The notes below the pieces were generated by a model. The model was not told the origin of the DNA and made no database searches. It worked only from the letters and a program-made list of their open reading frames with translations. From positions 60,216 to 124,215 of the forward strand of contig CAWBSR010000016.1 in assembly GCA_963791545.1 (NCBI GenBank): a stretch of DNA of 64,000 nucleotides, given 5' to 3'. This document shows positions 34,487 through 42,736 of the stretch, in pieces (within the stretch, counting starts at the first letter, position 1; every line of letters begins with the position of its first letter). Source of the stretch: JALYXV01 sp963791545. Its GTDB lineage: Bacteria > Actinomycetota > Acidimicrobiia > Acidimicrobiales > Palsa-688. Both the position numbers and the translations under genes were made by a program.

Positions 34487-35167
34487 ATGAGCGATTCTGT
34501 GAGCGATTCTGTGAATGATTCTGTGAGCGAGGCCCCTCGGGAGCCTCTCAAGGTCCTTGAGCGGATCCGGGACCGCAGCATGGCCCGCCGACCCCGTCCG
34601 GGCGAGGTGTGCGAGCTGTGTGGCGAGCCCATCCCCGACGAGCACGGCCATCTGGTGGACCTGAAGGCCCGCAACCTGATGTGCTCGTGCCGGCCGTGCT
34701 ATTTGCTGTTCACGCCCGAAGGGGCGGGCGGCAAGCACTACCTGGCGGTTCCGGACCGGTACCTGACCTTTCCCAACTTCGAGTTGACCCAGTCCCAGTG
34801 GGACGCCTTGCAGATCCCGGTGAGCGTGGCGTTCTTCCTCGTCAACTCCGAGTTGCAGCGGGTGGCGGCGTTCTACCCGAGTCCGGCGGGAGCGACCGAG
34901 TCGCTGTTGTCGTTGGAGATCTGGGATGAGGTCGTGGCGGCCAATCCCAGCCTGGGCAGCATCCTGCCCGACGTCGAGGCCTTCCTCGTGCAGAAGGACA
35001 AGGCGGGTAACAACCCGGAGTGCTACCTGGTGCCCATTGACGCCTGCTACGAGCTGGTGGGCGAGATGCGCAAGCTGTGGCGAGGCTTCGACGGGGGCAA
35101 GGAAGCGCGCGAAGCGCTGGAAGCCTTCTTCGACCGGGTCAAGTCACGAGCCAAGACCGCCGGATGA
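34487..35167 (+). CDS. DUF5947-like hydrogenase-associated protein
   Basis: A 226-aa protein with two Cys pairs near the N-terminus (CELC at 42-45, CSCRPC at 66-71), resembling a zinc ribbon. From memory it matches the DUF5947 proteins found in actinobacterial high-affinity hydrogenase operons; no biochemical role is known to me. The first codons are a 12-bp repeat giving SDSV-SDSV-NDSV, so the start region may be variable. The ATG at 34487 follows the NifU gene by 13 bp, and the stop overlaps the next ATG (ATGA). Confidence 0.8.
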   Translation: MSDSVSDSVNDSVSEAPREPLKVLERIRDRSMARRPRPGEVCELCGEPIPDEHGHLVDLKARNLMCSCRPCYLLFTPEGAGGKHYLAVPDRYLTFPNFELTQSQWDALQIPVSVAFFLVNSELQRVAAFYPSPAGATESLLSLEIWDEVVAANPSLGSILPDVEAFLVQKDKAGNNPECYLVPIDACYELVGEMRKLWRGFDGGKEAREALEAFFDRVKSRAKTAG

Positions 35168-35802
35168 GTTCCCTCGATTTCGAGGTCCTGGAGGCCCGAG
35201 CGCAGAACTACGCCGCCGTGCCCACGATCATGTTCAAGATTCGGATCACCGAGGCGTCGGGGTATTACGTCCACGCCTGCGCCCTCCGGGCCCAGATCAT
35301 GATCGAGCCCCAGCGGCGCTCCTACAACAGTCAGGATCACGACCGGCTGTACGAGCTGTTCGACGACCCCAAGCGCTGGGGGACCACGCTGAAGCCGTTC
35401 CTGTGGACCCACACCGGGATCGTGGTTCCCCGCTTCGAGGGGACGACCGAGATCGACCTGCCCATGACGTGCACCTACGACTTCGAGGTGGCCGGCAACA
35501 AGTACCTGCACAGCCTGCGCGATGGCGAGGTGCCGCTCCAGTTCCTCTTCGCAGGGACGTTCTTCACCAATGGGGACAACGGCTTCCACGCCGAGCCGGT
35601 GGGCTGGAACAAGGACCGGGCTTTCAAGTTGCCGGTCAAGGTGTGGAGGGAGTGCATGGACATGTACTTTCCTAACAGCGGGTGGATCCGGGCCCGGAAG
35701 GAAACGATCGACCAGTTGACGAAATACAAGGTGAAGAAGGCCCTCCCGACCTGGGAGGACACCATCGAGGCCCTGCTCAAGCAGGCCGGCGAGGACGTAT
35801 GA
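35164..35802 (+). CDS. DUF6084-like hydrogenase-associated protein
   Basis: A 212-aa protein with a beta-rich N-terminal part and a C-terminal helical end. I assign it to the DUF6084 type because the sequence (SLDFEVLEARAQNYAAVPT, then CALRAQIMIEPQRRSY) and its place after DUF5947 fit that family. It lacks signal peptide, membrane helix and metal motif. Starts and stops overlap on both sides (ATGA), so it is translated as part of a coupled chain. Role in hydrogenase assembly or electron transfer is unknown. Confidence 0.8.
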   Translation: MSSLDFEVLEARAQNYAAVPTIMFKIRITEASGYYVHACALRAQIMIEPQRRSYNSQDHDRLYELFDDPKRWGTTLKPFLWTHTGIVVPRFEGTTEIDLPMTCTYDFEVAGNKYLHSLRDGEVPLQFLFAGTFFTNGDNGFHAEPVGWNKDRAFKLPVKVWRECMDMYFPNSGWIRARKETIDQLTKYKVKKALPTWEDTIEALLKQAGEDV

Positions 35803-37421
35803 CCAGCACTGCGCTGACCGAGAAGATGGAGGCCCGCTTCGCCTTGGCCAAGGGCGTGGCGGAGGCGGTGTTGTACGAGGGCTACATCCTGTACCCCTAC
35901 CACGCCACCCACGGCAAGAACCGGGGAGGCATCCGCTTCCAGTGGGGTGTCCTGGTTCCCCCGGCGTGGCGCGATGTCGACCCCTCGGAGCGGTCGCTGA
36001 TGCGCACCGAGCTCATCGTCGATCCGGGCCAGGCGCCAGAGATCGCCATTCGGCTGCGGTTCCTCCAACTCCAGCACCGAGGCCTCGAGGTGGCCGATCC
36101 CGATGCCGAGGGAGGCTATAGCCCCACATCCAAGCTCCAGGTCGGTGACCGGCTGTGGATGGAATGGGACGAGGCCATCGAGCAGGACTTCGATCTCGGC
36201 GTGGTCCCCTTGCTGCCGCTGGCCGATGCCCAGCGTCACGTACCTTTCGAGTTCCCGGCTTCCACGGAAACCGAACTGGTGACCGAGACCGAACGCGACG
36301 CCGCCGGCCGGGAGACTCCGGCGGGGCGCATCGTGCGCACCACCGAGCCCATTTCCGGCGTCGCCCGGGTCACTACCGCCTGGGCCGACGGTCCCGGAGC
36401 GTTCATCAAAGTGAGCATCGAGCTCGAGAACACCACGACATGGTCGGAGACGGGCACCAGCCGCGAAGACGTCATGCGCCGGTCACTGATCGCGGTCCAC
36501 ACCCTGGCGGCGCTCGAGGAGGGCGCCTTCTGCTCGGTCTTCGATCCGCCCGAAGCGGCCGCGGAAGCGGTGGCCGGATGCAAGAGCATCGGGTCCTATG
36601 CGGTGCTGGTGGGCGCCCAGGGCGCCACCGACCTGGTGCTGGCCTCGCCGATCATCCTGTATGACTACCCGGCGCTGGCCCCCGAGAGCGAAGGCGACTT
36701 CCACGACGGCTGCGAGATCGACGAGATCCTGGCGCTGCGGGTGCTGACCCTCACCGATGACGAGAAGGCCGAGGCCCGGGGCACCGACCCCCGGTCGCGT
36801 GCCATCATCGACCGCTGCGACAACATGGCGGAGCCCTCGTGGGACAAGCTCCATGGCACGATGCGCGAAGTCCGAATGCTCGACCCCCAAATCGAGTCCC
36901 GGATCGACCCCACCGATCCCGAACCTGTCCCCTGGCTGGATCCCGTGATCGACGCCTCGTTCGACCCGTGGAGCGACGTGGTCGTCATCAAAGAGGTTGA
37001 GATCTCCAAGGGCTCCCGGGTCCGGCTGCTACCGAGCCACCGGGCCGATGTCCACGACATGTTCCTGAGCGGCCTGACCGCCACCGTGGCCGGCGTGTTC
37101 CACGACGTGGATGGCGGTTTTCACGTGGCCGTCACCGTCGACGGGGACCCGGCGACGGAGATCTACGAGTCGCAGGGGCGCTTCTACTACTTCCATCCCG
37201 ACGAGATCGAGCCCCTGAGCGAGGCCGAGGCCGACGCCTACGGCCAGAGCGAGTCGATGGCCGCCGCGGGGCGAGCGGTCGACGCGGCTCGGGTCGGTCC
37301 CGGAGCCGGTTGGTCGGGGGACTTCGATTTCCCGACCATCGTCGGCGACGGCGGGACGGGGAAAAGCGACACGGGTACCGGCGCCGGCGCCGTGGCCGCA
37401 CAGGATGAGGCGGCGGAATGA
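35799..37421 (+). CDS. Large hydrogenase-operon protein of unknown function
   Basis: A 540-aa protein that I cannot assign to a characterised family. It has no signal peptide, membrane helix or Cys cluster. Its N-terminal half is mixed alpha/beta; residues 395-470 read like a small hydrogenase-accessory fold with repeated acidic and aromatic residues; the last 50 residues are Gly/Thr-rich. It sits between DUF6084 and the maturation protease, with ATGA overlaps at both ends, so it must be made together with them. Similar-size proteins are found at this position in other actinobacterial high-affinity hydrogenase operons, to my recollection. Confidence 0.75.
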   Translation: MTSTALTEKMEARFALAKGVAEAVLYEGYILYPYHATHGKNRGGIRFQWGVLVPPAWRDVDPSERSLMRTELIVDPGQAPEIAIRLRFLQLQHRGLEVADPDAEGGYSPTSKLQVGDRLWMEWDEAIEQDFDLGVVPLLPLADAQRHVPFEFPASTETELVTETERDAAGRETPAGRIVRTTEPISGVARVTTAWADGPGAFIKVSIELENTTTWSETGTSREDVMRRSLIAVHTLAALEEGAFCSVFDPPEAAAEAVAGCKSIGSYAVLVGAQGATDLVLASPIILYDYPALAPESEGDFHDGCEIDEILALRVLTLTDDEKAEARGTDPRSRAIIDRCDNMAEPSWDKLHGTMREVRMLDPQIESRIDPTDPEPVPWLDPVIDASFDPWSDVVVIKEVEISKGSRVRLLPSHRADVHDMFLSGLTATVAGVFHDVDGGFHVAVTVDGDPATEIYESQGRFYYFHPDEIEPLSEAEADAYGQSESMAAAGRAVDAARVGPGAGWSGDFDFPTIVGDGGTGKSDTGTGAGAVAAQDEAAE

Positions 37422-37960
37422 GCCCCCGGATACTCTGCGCGGGCATCGGGAACCTGTTTTTCAGCGACGATGGCTTCGGAGTCGAAGTGGCCAACCGCCT
37501 GGCCCGGCTGCCCGTGCCTGATTGCGTCAGAGTCGAGGATTACGGCATCCGTGGGGTGCACTTGGCGTACGAGCTGTGTAACGGCTACGACGCCCTAGTG
37601 CTCATCGATGCCATGCCGATGGGCGATGAGCCCCCGGGGACGGTCGTGATACTCGAACCCGACGCGCCGCCCTCGTCGCAGGACGACGACGAAATCGCGC
37701 CGATCATGGACGCTCACACCATGAGTCCTCTTGTGGTGCTCACAACTTTGGCTAACCTCGGTGGTTCCGTCGACCGGATCCTGGTAGTTGGGTGCCAGCC
37801 GGCGACGATCGAGGAAGGGATGGGACTCTCGGAACCGGTGGAAGCTGCTGTGGACCGAGCTGTAGAGATGGTGAGCGACCTGCTCACTGAATTGGTGGGC
37901 GACCTGCTCACCGATGCATGCCAACCTGCTGGAACTGGAAGGGAGACCAGAACAACATGA
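37418..37960 (+). CDS. Hydrogenase maturation protease
   Basis: A 180-aa HyaD/HybD-type endopeptidase that trims the C-terminus of the large subunit once nickel is in place. The family start ILCAGIGNLFFSDDGFGVEV is clear, with the acidic nickel-sensing residue near D17, then D64 (VLIDAMP) and a His at about 100 (MDAHTMSP). The last 25 residues are a polar extension. Its ATG overlaps the previous stop and its stop overlaps the ATG of the following mini-protein, so all are translationally coupled. The substrate is very likely the large subunit encoded 3.6 kb upstream. Confidence 0.93.
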   Translation: MSPRILCAGIGNLFFSDDGFGVEVANRLARLPVPDCVRVEDYGIRGVHLAYELCNGYDALVLIDAMPMGDEPPGTVVILEPDAPPSSQDDDEIAPIMDAHTMSPLVVLTTLANLGGSVDRILVVGCQPATIEEGMGLSEPVEAAVDRAVEMVSDLLTELVGDLLTDACQPAGTGRETRTT

Positions 37961-38061
37961 TTCGTCGTTTGGTTATGTCATTGGTGTTCGCACTGCTCGC
38001 GGCAGTAGTCGTGAAGTCACTGCCTGACATCGCGCGTTACCTCAAGATCCGGGAGATGTAG
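37957..38061 (+). CDS. DUF6893-like mini membrane protein
   Basis: A 34-aa protein: a basic start, one hydrophobic helix (about residues 6-19), and a conserved-looking basic tail LPDIARYLKIREM. I recall similarly small DUF6893 proteins at this place in actinobacterial high-affinity hydrogenase operons. The ATG overlaps the protease stop codon as ATGA, good support for translation. The tail would lie in the cytoplasm or at the membrane surface, where it could anchor the hydrogenase or a partner. Confidence 0.75.
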   Translation: MIRRLVMSLVFALLAAVVVKSLPDIARYLKIREM

Positions 38062-38063
38062 AA

Positions 38064-38183
38064 GTGGGCATCCTCGGCTTGATTTTCCTCGTGCTGTTGG
38101 GGATCGCAGTCGTCGTCGGCCTCATCATTTTCGCCATCTCGGTACCCAGCATCTCGCGGTATACCCGGATTCGAAAGATGTGA
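38064..38183 (+). CDS. Second DUF6893-like mini membrane protein
   Basis: A 39-aa protein read from GTG 38064, two bases after the preceding mini-gene. It has one hydrophobic helix over most of its length, then VPSISRYTRIRKM, closely matching the tail of the preceding mini-protein. GGGAG lies upstream of the GTG. The shared tail argues that both are real paralogues. It is followed after 25 bp by hypC. Confidence 0.7.
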   Translation: MGILGLIFLVLLGIAVVVGLIIFAISVPSISRYTRIRKM

Positions 38184-38208
38184 TGATCGAAACGGAAAGG
38201 CAAATGCT

Positions 38209-38508
38209 ATGTGCCTAGGAATTCCCGGCCAGGTGATCGAGATGCTCGACAACGAGCATCTCGCCCGGGTCGATGTGGCCGGCGTAGGCCGCGTCATCAA
38301 CATCGGGCTGCTCGAGGATGAGAAGGTCGCCGTTGGCGACTGGGTTCTCATCCACGTTGGCTTCGCCATGTCGAAGATTGACGAGGAGGAAGCCGAGCAG
38401 GCGATGGCAGGGCTTCAGATGATGGGCGAGGCATACACCGACGAGATGGCGGCGATGTCGTCATCGAGTGTCACGACCAATACAGGAGGAGAAGCATGGC
38501 AGCGATAG
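38209..38508 (+). CDS. hypC: Hydrogenase maturation chaperone HypC
   Basis: A 99-aa HypC/HupF/HybG protein, the chaperone that carries the Fe(CN)2CO unit with HypD and hands it to the large subunit. It begins MCLGIPGQV, with the essential Cys2, and keeps a beta-barrel core to about residue 60 followed by a helical tail. AAAGG precedes the ATG. The tail overlaps the next gene by 13 bp. A second HypC-like domain is encoded in the frameshifted SIS fusion at 54.9 kb. Confidence 0.95.
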   Translation: MCLGIPGQVIEMLDNEHLARVDVAGVGRVINIGLLEDEKVAVGDWVLIHVGFAMSKIDEEEAEQAMAGLQMMGEAYTDEMAAMSSSSVTTNTGGEAWQR

Positions 38509-38738
38509 TGGGGCTGATCATCGGCTACCTGCTAGGTACTCGCGCTGGGGACAAAGGCCACGAGGAGCTCCAGGAGTCGTGGCGGACCATCACCACGTCC
38601 CAAGGCTTCCGGGACATGCTCGGTGGTCTCTTTGCCCTGATGGGCGAGTTCCTGAACCGTGGCCGAGGCGCCTTGGCCCAGAAACTGCAGACACCCGAGA
38701 TCGAGGCGCGTTCGCGCGAGCTCGAGTCCGCAGCGTAG
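38496..38738 (+). CDS. Small membrane protein with GYLLGTRAG motif
   Basis: An 80-aa protein. The first 15 residues are hydrophobic with the Gly-rich motif GLIIGYLLGTRAG; the rest is an amphipathic, acidic/basic helical segment. The start overlaps hypC by 13 bp in another frame, with AGGAGGA upstream. Similar starts recur in two other small genes in this window (39994 and 45075), so they may be a family of membrane-tethered accessory proteins. No known function. Confidence 0.65.
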   Translation: MAAIVGLIIGYLLGTRAGDKGHEELQESWRTITTSQGFRDMLGGLFALMGEFLNRGRGALAQKLQTPEIEARSRELESAA

Positions 38739-38750
38739 GGGTAGGCAAGT

Positions 38751-39878
38751 ATGCGCTTCGTCGACGAGTACCGTGATCCCGCCGCCGCGCGGGCCTTGGT
38801 GGGTCGGATCACCGAGCTTGCCGGCAACGAGCACTACAAGTTCATGGAGGTGTGCGGGGGCCACACCCACACCATCTATCGCCATGGCATCGAGCATGTC
38901 CTGCCGTCCAGCGTCGAGCTGGTCCACGGCCCCGGATGCCCGGTGTGTGTCATCCCCATGGGCCGTGTTGATGACGCCATCGCAGTTTCTGAGAACCCTG
39001 GCGTCATCTTCACGTCCTTTGGCGACATGATGCGAGTCCCCGGCAGCAATGGCAACCTGCTCGAGGCGAAGGCCCGGGGGGCGGACATTCGGTTCGTGTA
39101 CTCGCCGCTCGACGCCTTGCGCATCGCCATGGAGTCGCCGGACCGGGAGGTGGTGTTCTTCGCGGTCGGGTTCGAGACAACAGCGCCCTCAACAGCGCTC
39201 ACCTTGCTCAAGGCCCGGGAACACGGGGTCAAGAACTTCAGTGTGTTCTGCAACCATGTGACGATCGTTCCGCCGATCAAGGCGATCCTGGAATCGCCCG
39301 ACCTGCGCCTCGATGGCTTCCTGGGACCAGGCCACGTCTCGACGGTGATCGGCCAGCGTCCGTACCGCTTCGTCCCCGCCCAATACGGCAAGCCGTTGGT
39401 CACTGCAGGGTTCGAACCACTCGACATCCTGCAAGCGCTCGCGATGCTGCTGCTCCAGATCCGCGAGGGTCGTTGTGAGATCGAGAACCAGTACACCCGC
39501 GTGGTGCGGGAGGAAGGCAACCCTCGGGCGTTGGCGGTCCTGGGAGAGGTGTTCGAGCTGCGGCCCCACTTCGAGTGGCGAGGGCTCGGATTCATCTCTC
39601 AGAGTGCGTTGAAGCTGCGCCCCGAATTCGCAGAATTCGATGCCGAGCTCAAGTACCACGTGCCCGGGGTACGGGTCGCGGACCCCAAGGCGTGCCAATG
39701 CGGCGAAGTGCTCAAGGGCGTCATCAAGCCCTGGGAGTGCAAGGTCTTTGGTACCGCTTGCACCCCTGAGACCCCGATCGGCACCTGCATGGTGTCGTCG
39801 GAAGGGGCGTGTGCCGCGTACTACAACTTCGGGCGCCTCCACCGCGAAGCGGCCGTAACGCTCGGTCGCCGGGCCTAA
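38751..39878 (+). CDS. hypD: Hydrogenase maturation protein HypD
   Basis: A 375-aa Fe-S protein that, with HypC, builds the Fe(CN)2CO unit. Hallmarks are MEVCGGHTHTIYRHG, HGPGCPVCVIP, GFETTAP, and the C-terminal Cys cluster in ACQCGEVLKGVIKPWECKVFG and TPETPIGTCMVSSEGAC. Length matches the family. It is 12 bp after the preceding small gene in the same operon. Confidence 0.97.
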   Translation: MRFVDEYRDPAAARALVGRITELAGNEHYKFMEVCGGHTHTIYRHGIEHVLPSSVELVHGPGCPVCVIPMGRVDDAIAVSENPGVIFTSFGDMMRVPGSNGNLLEAKARGADIRFVYSPLDALRIAMESPDREVVFFAVGFETTAPSTALTLLKAREHGVKNFSVFCNHVTIVPPIKAILESPDLRLDGFLGPGHVSTVIGQRPYRFVPAQYGKPLVTAGFEPLDILQALAMLLLQIREGRCEIENQYTRVVREEGNPRALAVLGEVFELRPHFEWRGLGFISQSALKLRPEFAEFDAELKYHVPGVRVADPKACQCGEVLKGVIKPWECKVFGTACTPETPIGTCMVSSEGACAAYYNFGRLHREAAVTLGRRA

Positions 39879-39993
39879 ACCGGACAGGACCACTCGAAAC
39901 TCGCATTCTGTACAGAGATGGACAAGACTGCACGCCGCCGGGAAGCGGGGGCGGGCTCAGAATCCCACTCGCAAGATGGAGAGGAGCAGGGAC

Positions 39994-40353
39994 GTGGAAG
40001 TTCTCGCAGGGTTCGTGTTGGGGTATCTCTTGGGCTCTGAGTCCGGCGCCCAGGGCGTCGGCGTCATCAAGGATGCGCTGGGATCGGTGGCCGGGTCCGG
40101 AGATGTCCAGTCGATGTTCTCCGGGGGTATGTCAACGGCCCAGGGAGCGCTTTCCGGGGGAATGCTCGGGGGCTTGTTGAAGGGTGGGGGATCGGTCAAG
40201 GAAGCGATCACCGATCTGGCATCCAACGATCAGGTGAAGGGAATCGTGTCGACGGGCATGGGGACCGCCCAATCGGTGGTCTTCGACCTGCTGGGGCGGG
40301 GCAAGGAAATGGTTTCACAGCAGCGGGGCAAAGGGCTCCGGCTGGTTATCTGA
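39994..40353 (+). CDS. Small membrane protein with GYLLGSESG motif
   Basis: A 119-aa protein. It starts with a short hydrophobic segment (VEVLAGFVLGYLLGSESG) and continues with Gly/Ser-rich helical sequence. I choose GTG 39994 because AGGAG lies 7 bp upstream and the resulting N-terminus matches the two paralogues; ATG 39976 is the alternative. The 115 bp before it, after hypD, hold no other gene I can see. Function unknown; probably an accessory to the hydrogenase complex. Confidence 0.65.
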   Translation: MEVLAGFVLGYLLGSESGAQGVGVIKDALGSVAGSGDVQSMFSGGMSTAQGALSGGMLGGLLKGGGSVKEAITDLASNDQVKGIVSTGMGTAQSVVFDLLGRGKEMVSQQRGKGLRLVI

Positions 40354-40375
40354 ACGAAAGGCGAGGGAGAGAGGA

Positions 40376-40582
40376 ATGGCCGACATCTTCGAGACTGTCA
40401 TTGGAATGGCCGAGCCGGCGCTGAAGATGGTCGGCGGCTTCGTGGGAGAAATGCAAGCCTCGGTGCAGAAGATCATCAACAACGCGGTCGCCGAGGCCCT
40501 GAAGGCGAACGGCGGCGGCGCTGCCGCCGCCCCCGAGGCGCCCGCCGCCCGGGTGCGACCACTGCGGGCGCCGGGCCGATGA
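40376..40582 (+). CDS. Small helical protein
   Basis: A 68-aa protein: an amphipathic helix (about residues 4-42) with a mildly hydrophobic face, then an Ala/Pro/Arg tail. It has no clear membrane helix. It is 22 bp after the preceding gene with GGGAGAGAGG before the ATG, and is the last gene before a terminator, so it ends the hydrogenase operon. No family recognised. Confidence 0.6.
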   Translation: MADIFETVIGMAEPALKMVGGFVGEMQASVQKIINNAVAEALKANGGGAAAAPEAPAARVRPLRAPGR

Positions 40583-40650
40583 TGTTGGCCGGTGGGAGGT
40601 GTTGCTCGCCCTCCACCGGTCCGGCTTCACGCTCCCTCTAAGAGGTAGGA

Positions 40651-40690
40651 ACGGCCTGACTGGCGGCTCGACCGCTGGTCGGGCCGTTTC
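40651..40690 (+). terminator. Terminator of the hydrogenase operon
   Basis: A 16-bp stem (40651-40666 with 40672-40687, three G-U pairs), 5-nt loop CTCGA and TTTC after the stem. It lies 70 bp after the last small gene and before the cbb promoter region. A shorter 7-bp hairpin lies upstream in the same gap. Confidence 0.75.
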
Positions 40691-40701
40691 GCGCGCCGGT
40701 T

Positions 40702-40729
40702 TTGACTCCCATTGAGATATTCCTATGGA
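40702..40729 (+). promoter_or_regulatory. Candidate cbb promoter
   Basis: TTGACT (40702-40707), a 16-bp spacer, and TATGGA (40724-40729) fit a weak sigma-70-type promoter about 90 bp before cbbL. Positioned just after the hydrogenase terminator, it implies that the cbb genes have their own control. Confidence 0.4.
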
Positions 40730-40746
40730 TGACCGGCGAATTGGTA

Positions 40747-40759
40747 TTAGACGGGCTAA
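40747..40759 (+). promoter_or_regulatory. Candidate CbbR (LysR-type) binding site
   Basis: TTA-GACGGGC-TAA matches the TNA-N7-TNA pattern described for CbbR sites and is also a TTAG/CTAA inverted repeat. It lies about 60 bp before the cbbL start. A LysR gene resembling cbbR is at 46.6 kb. Confidence 0.4.
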
Positions 40760-40817
40760 GTCCCATGCGGCACTATGGAGAAAGGCTCAGTACAGCCATT
40801 CGACCCAGGGAGGCTTC

Positions 40818-42293
40818 ATGGCAGATGGCGGCGGTAACGGAAAACACGGCCAGCAGCAGCTGGAGGGTGAGAAGCGCTGGGGTGCCGGCGTTATCCCCTA
40901 CGCCAAGATGGGCTACTGGGAGCCGGACTACGTCCCCAAGGACACCGACGTCCTCTCCGCCCACCGGATCACGCCCCAGGACGGGGTGGACCCGATCGAG
41001 GCGGCCGCCGCAGTGGCCGGCGAGTCCTCGACCGCGACCTGGACGGTCGTGTGGACCGATCGGCTGACCAACTACAAGCAATATCAGGCCAAGGCGTACA
41101 GGGTCGACAAGGTCCCCGGCGACAACAACCAGTACATCGCCTACATCGCCCACGACATCGACCTGTTCGAGGAGGGCTCCGTGCCCAACCTCACGGCGTC
41201 GATCATCGGCAACGTGTTCGGTTTTAAGGCCCTGAAGGCGCTGCGCCTCGAGGACCAGAGGATTCCCACGGCGTACCTGAAGACCTTCCAGGGGCCGCCC
41301 CATGGAATCGTCATGGAGCGGGAGTACCTCAACAAGTTCGGCCGCCCCCTCCTCGGGTGCACGGTCAAGCCCAAGCTGGGCCTGTCGGCCAAGAACTACG
41401 GCCGGGTTGTCTATGAGGGCCTCAAGGGTGGCCTCGACTTCACCAAGGACGACGAGAACATCAACAGCCAGCCCTTCATGCGCTGGCGGGACCGCTACCT
41501 CTACTCCATCGAGGGGGTCAACCGGGCCAACGAGCTGACCGGCGAGGTCAAGGGCCACTACATGAATGTGACCGCCCCCACCATGGAGGACATGTACGAG
41601 CGGGCCGAGTTCGCCAAGTCGATCGGCAGCCCGATCATCATGATCGATCTGGTCATCGGCTACACCGCCATGACCTCCATCTCCAAATGGGCCCGGGCCA
41701 ATGGCATGCTGCTCCACCTGCACCGGGCCGGCCACGGCACCTACACCCGCCAGAAGAACCACGGCGTCAGCTTCCGGGTCATCGCCAAATGGATCCGGAT
41801 GATGGGTGTCGACCACGTCCACGCGGGCACCGTGGTCGGGAAGCTGGAGGGCGATCCAGGGATGATCGCCGGCTATTACGACACCCTGCGACTGAACGAC
41901 ACCCCGATCGACCCCGCCAAGGGCTTCTACTTCGAGCAGACCTGGGCATCGATGCCCGGCGTCATGCCGGTGGCCTCGGGCGGCATCCATGCCGGCCAGA
42001 TGCACCAGCTTCTCCATTACCTGGGCGAAGACTCGATCCTCCAGTTCGGTGGGGGAACCATCGGCCACCCCATGGGGATCGCGGCTGGCGCCGAGGCCAA
42101 CCGGGTGGCCCTCGAGGGGATGGTCAAGGCCCGCAACGAGGGTCGGGACTACTTCAAGGAGGGTGACCAGATCCTGAAGGATCTGGCCAAGAAGAACCAG
42201 GCCCTCCAGGTCGCCCTCGACATTTGGGGCGATATCAGCTTCAACTACGAGTCCACCGACACACCCGACACCGTGTCTACCCCGACGGCCTAA
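40818..42293 (+). CDS. cbbL: RuBisCO large subunit, form I red type
   Basis: A 491-aa catalytic subunit that fixes CO2 onto ribulose-1,5-bisphosphate. The catalytic TVKPKLGLS block (182-190) and the carbamylated Lys in GLDFTKDDEN (K210) are intact. HRAGHGTYTRQKNHG and DHVHAGTVVGKLEGDP are typical of the red-like group (forms IC/ID/IE) rather than the green type. CbbX immediately downstream agrees. The ATG at 40818 follows GGGAGG; the frame stays open upstream but has no better start. The form IE sublineage is likely for an actinobacterium, but needs a tree. Confidence 0.97.
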   Translation: MADGGGNGKHGQQQLEGEKRWGAGVIPYAKMGYWEPDYVPKDTDVLSAHRITPQDGVDPIEAAAAVAGESSTATWTVVWTDRLTNYKQYQAKAYRVDKVPGDNNQYIAYIAHDIDLFEEGSVPNLTASIIGNVFGFKALKALRLEDQRIPTAYLKTFQGPPHGIVMEREYLNKFGRPLLGCTVKPKLGLSAKNYGRVVYEGLKGGLDFTKDDENINSQPFMRWRDRYLYSIEGVNRANELTGEVKGHYMNVTAPTMEDMYERAEFAKSIGSPIIMIDLVIGYTAMTSISKWARANGMLLHLHRAGHGTYTRQKNHGVSFRVIAKWIRMMGVDHVHAGTVVGKLEGDPGMIAGYYDTLRLNDTPIDPAKGFYFEQTWASMPGVMPVASGGIHAGQMHQLLHYLGEDSILQFGGGTIGHPMGIAAGAEANRVALEGMVKARNEGRDYFKEGDQILKDLAKKNQALQVALDIWGDISFNYESTDTPDTVSTPTA

Positions 42294-42304
42294 GAGGAGC
42301 CACG

Positions 42305-42736
42305 ATGAAGATCACCCAGGGAGCGTTCTCCTTCCTTCCCGACCTGACCGACGAAGAGATCGGCAAGCAGGTCCAGTACTGCATCGACCAGGGCTGGGCC
42401 CTGGCCATCGAGTTCACCGACGACCCCCATCCCCGCAACGTGATGTGGGAGATGTGGGACCTGCCGATGTTCGAGATCAAGGATGCCTCGGCGGTCGTCC
42501 TGGAAATGAACAACTGCCGCAAGGCCTACCCCAACCACTACATCAAGATCGTGGCCTATGACCCCAGCCCCCATCGCCAAACGACGGGACTTGACTTCAT
42601 CGTCAACCGTCCCGCCGAAGAGCCTGGCTTCCGGCTGGACCGCCAGGAGGCCAACGACCGCCACATCAACTACACGCTGCACTCCTACGCGGTGGAAAAG
42701 CCGCACGGTGAGCGGTACCAGACGAACGGCAAGTAA
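42305..42736 (+). CDS. cbbS: RuBisCO small subunit
   Basis: A 143-aa small subunit that caps the L8S8 enzyme. It begins ITQGAFSFLPDLTDEEI and includes ALAIEFTDDPHPRN and MWDLPMF, normal red-type landmarks. The long C-terminal extension (about residues 110-143) is the beta-hairpin typical of red-type small subunits. GAGG precedes the ATG at 42305. Its TAA overlaps the cbbX ATG by one base, so the two are coupled. Confidence 0.96.
   Translation: MKITQGAFSFLPDLTDEEIGKQVQYCIDQGWALAIEFTDDPHPRNVMWEMWDLPMFEIKDASAVVLEMNNCRKAYPNHYIKIVAYDPSPHRQTTGLDFIVNRPAEEPGFRLDRQEANDRHINYTLHSYAVEKPHGERYQTNGK

Noticed and set aside
40773..42068. Minus-strand open frame opposite cbbL
   Set aside because: cbbL is certain; the antisense sequence is compositionally a shadow.
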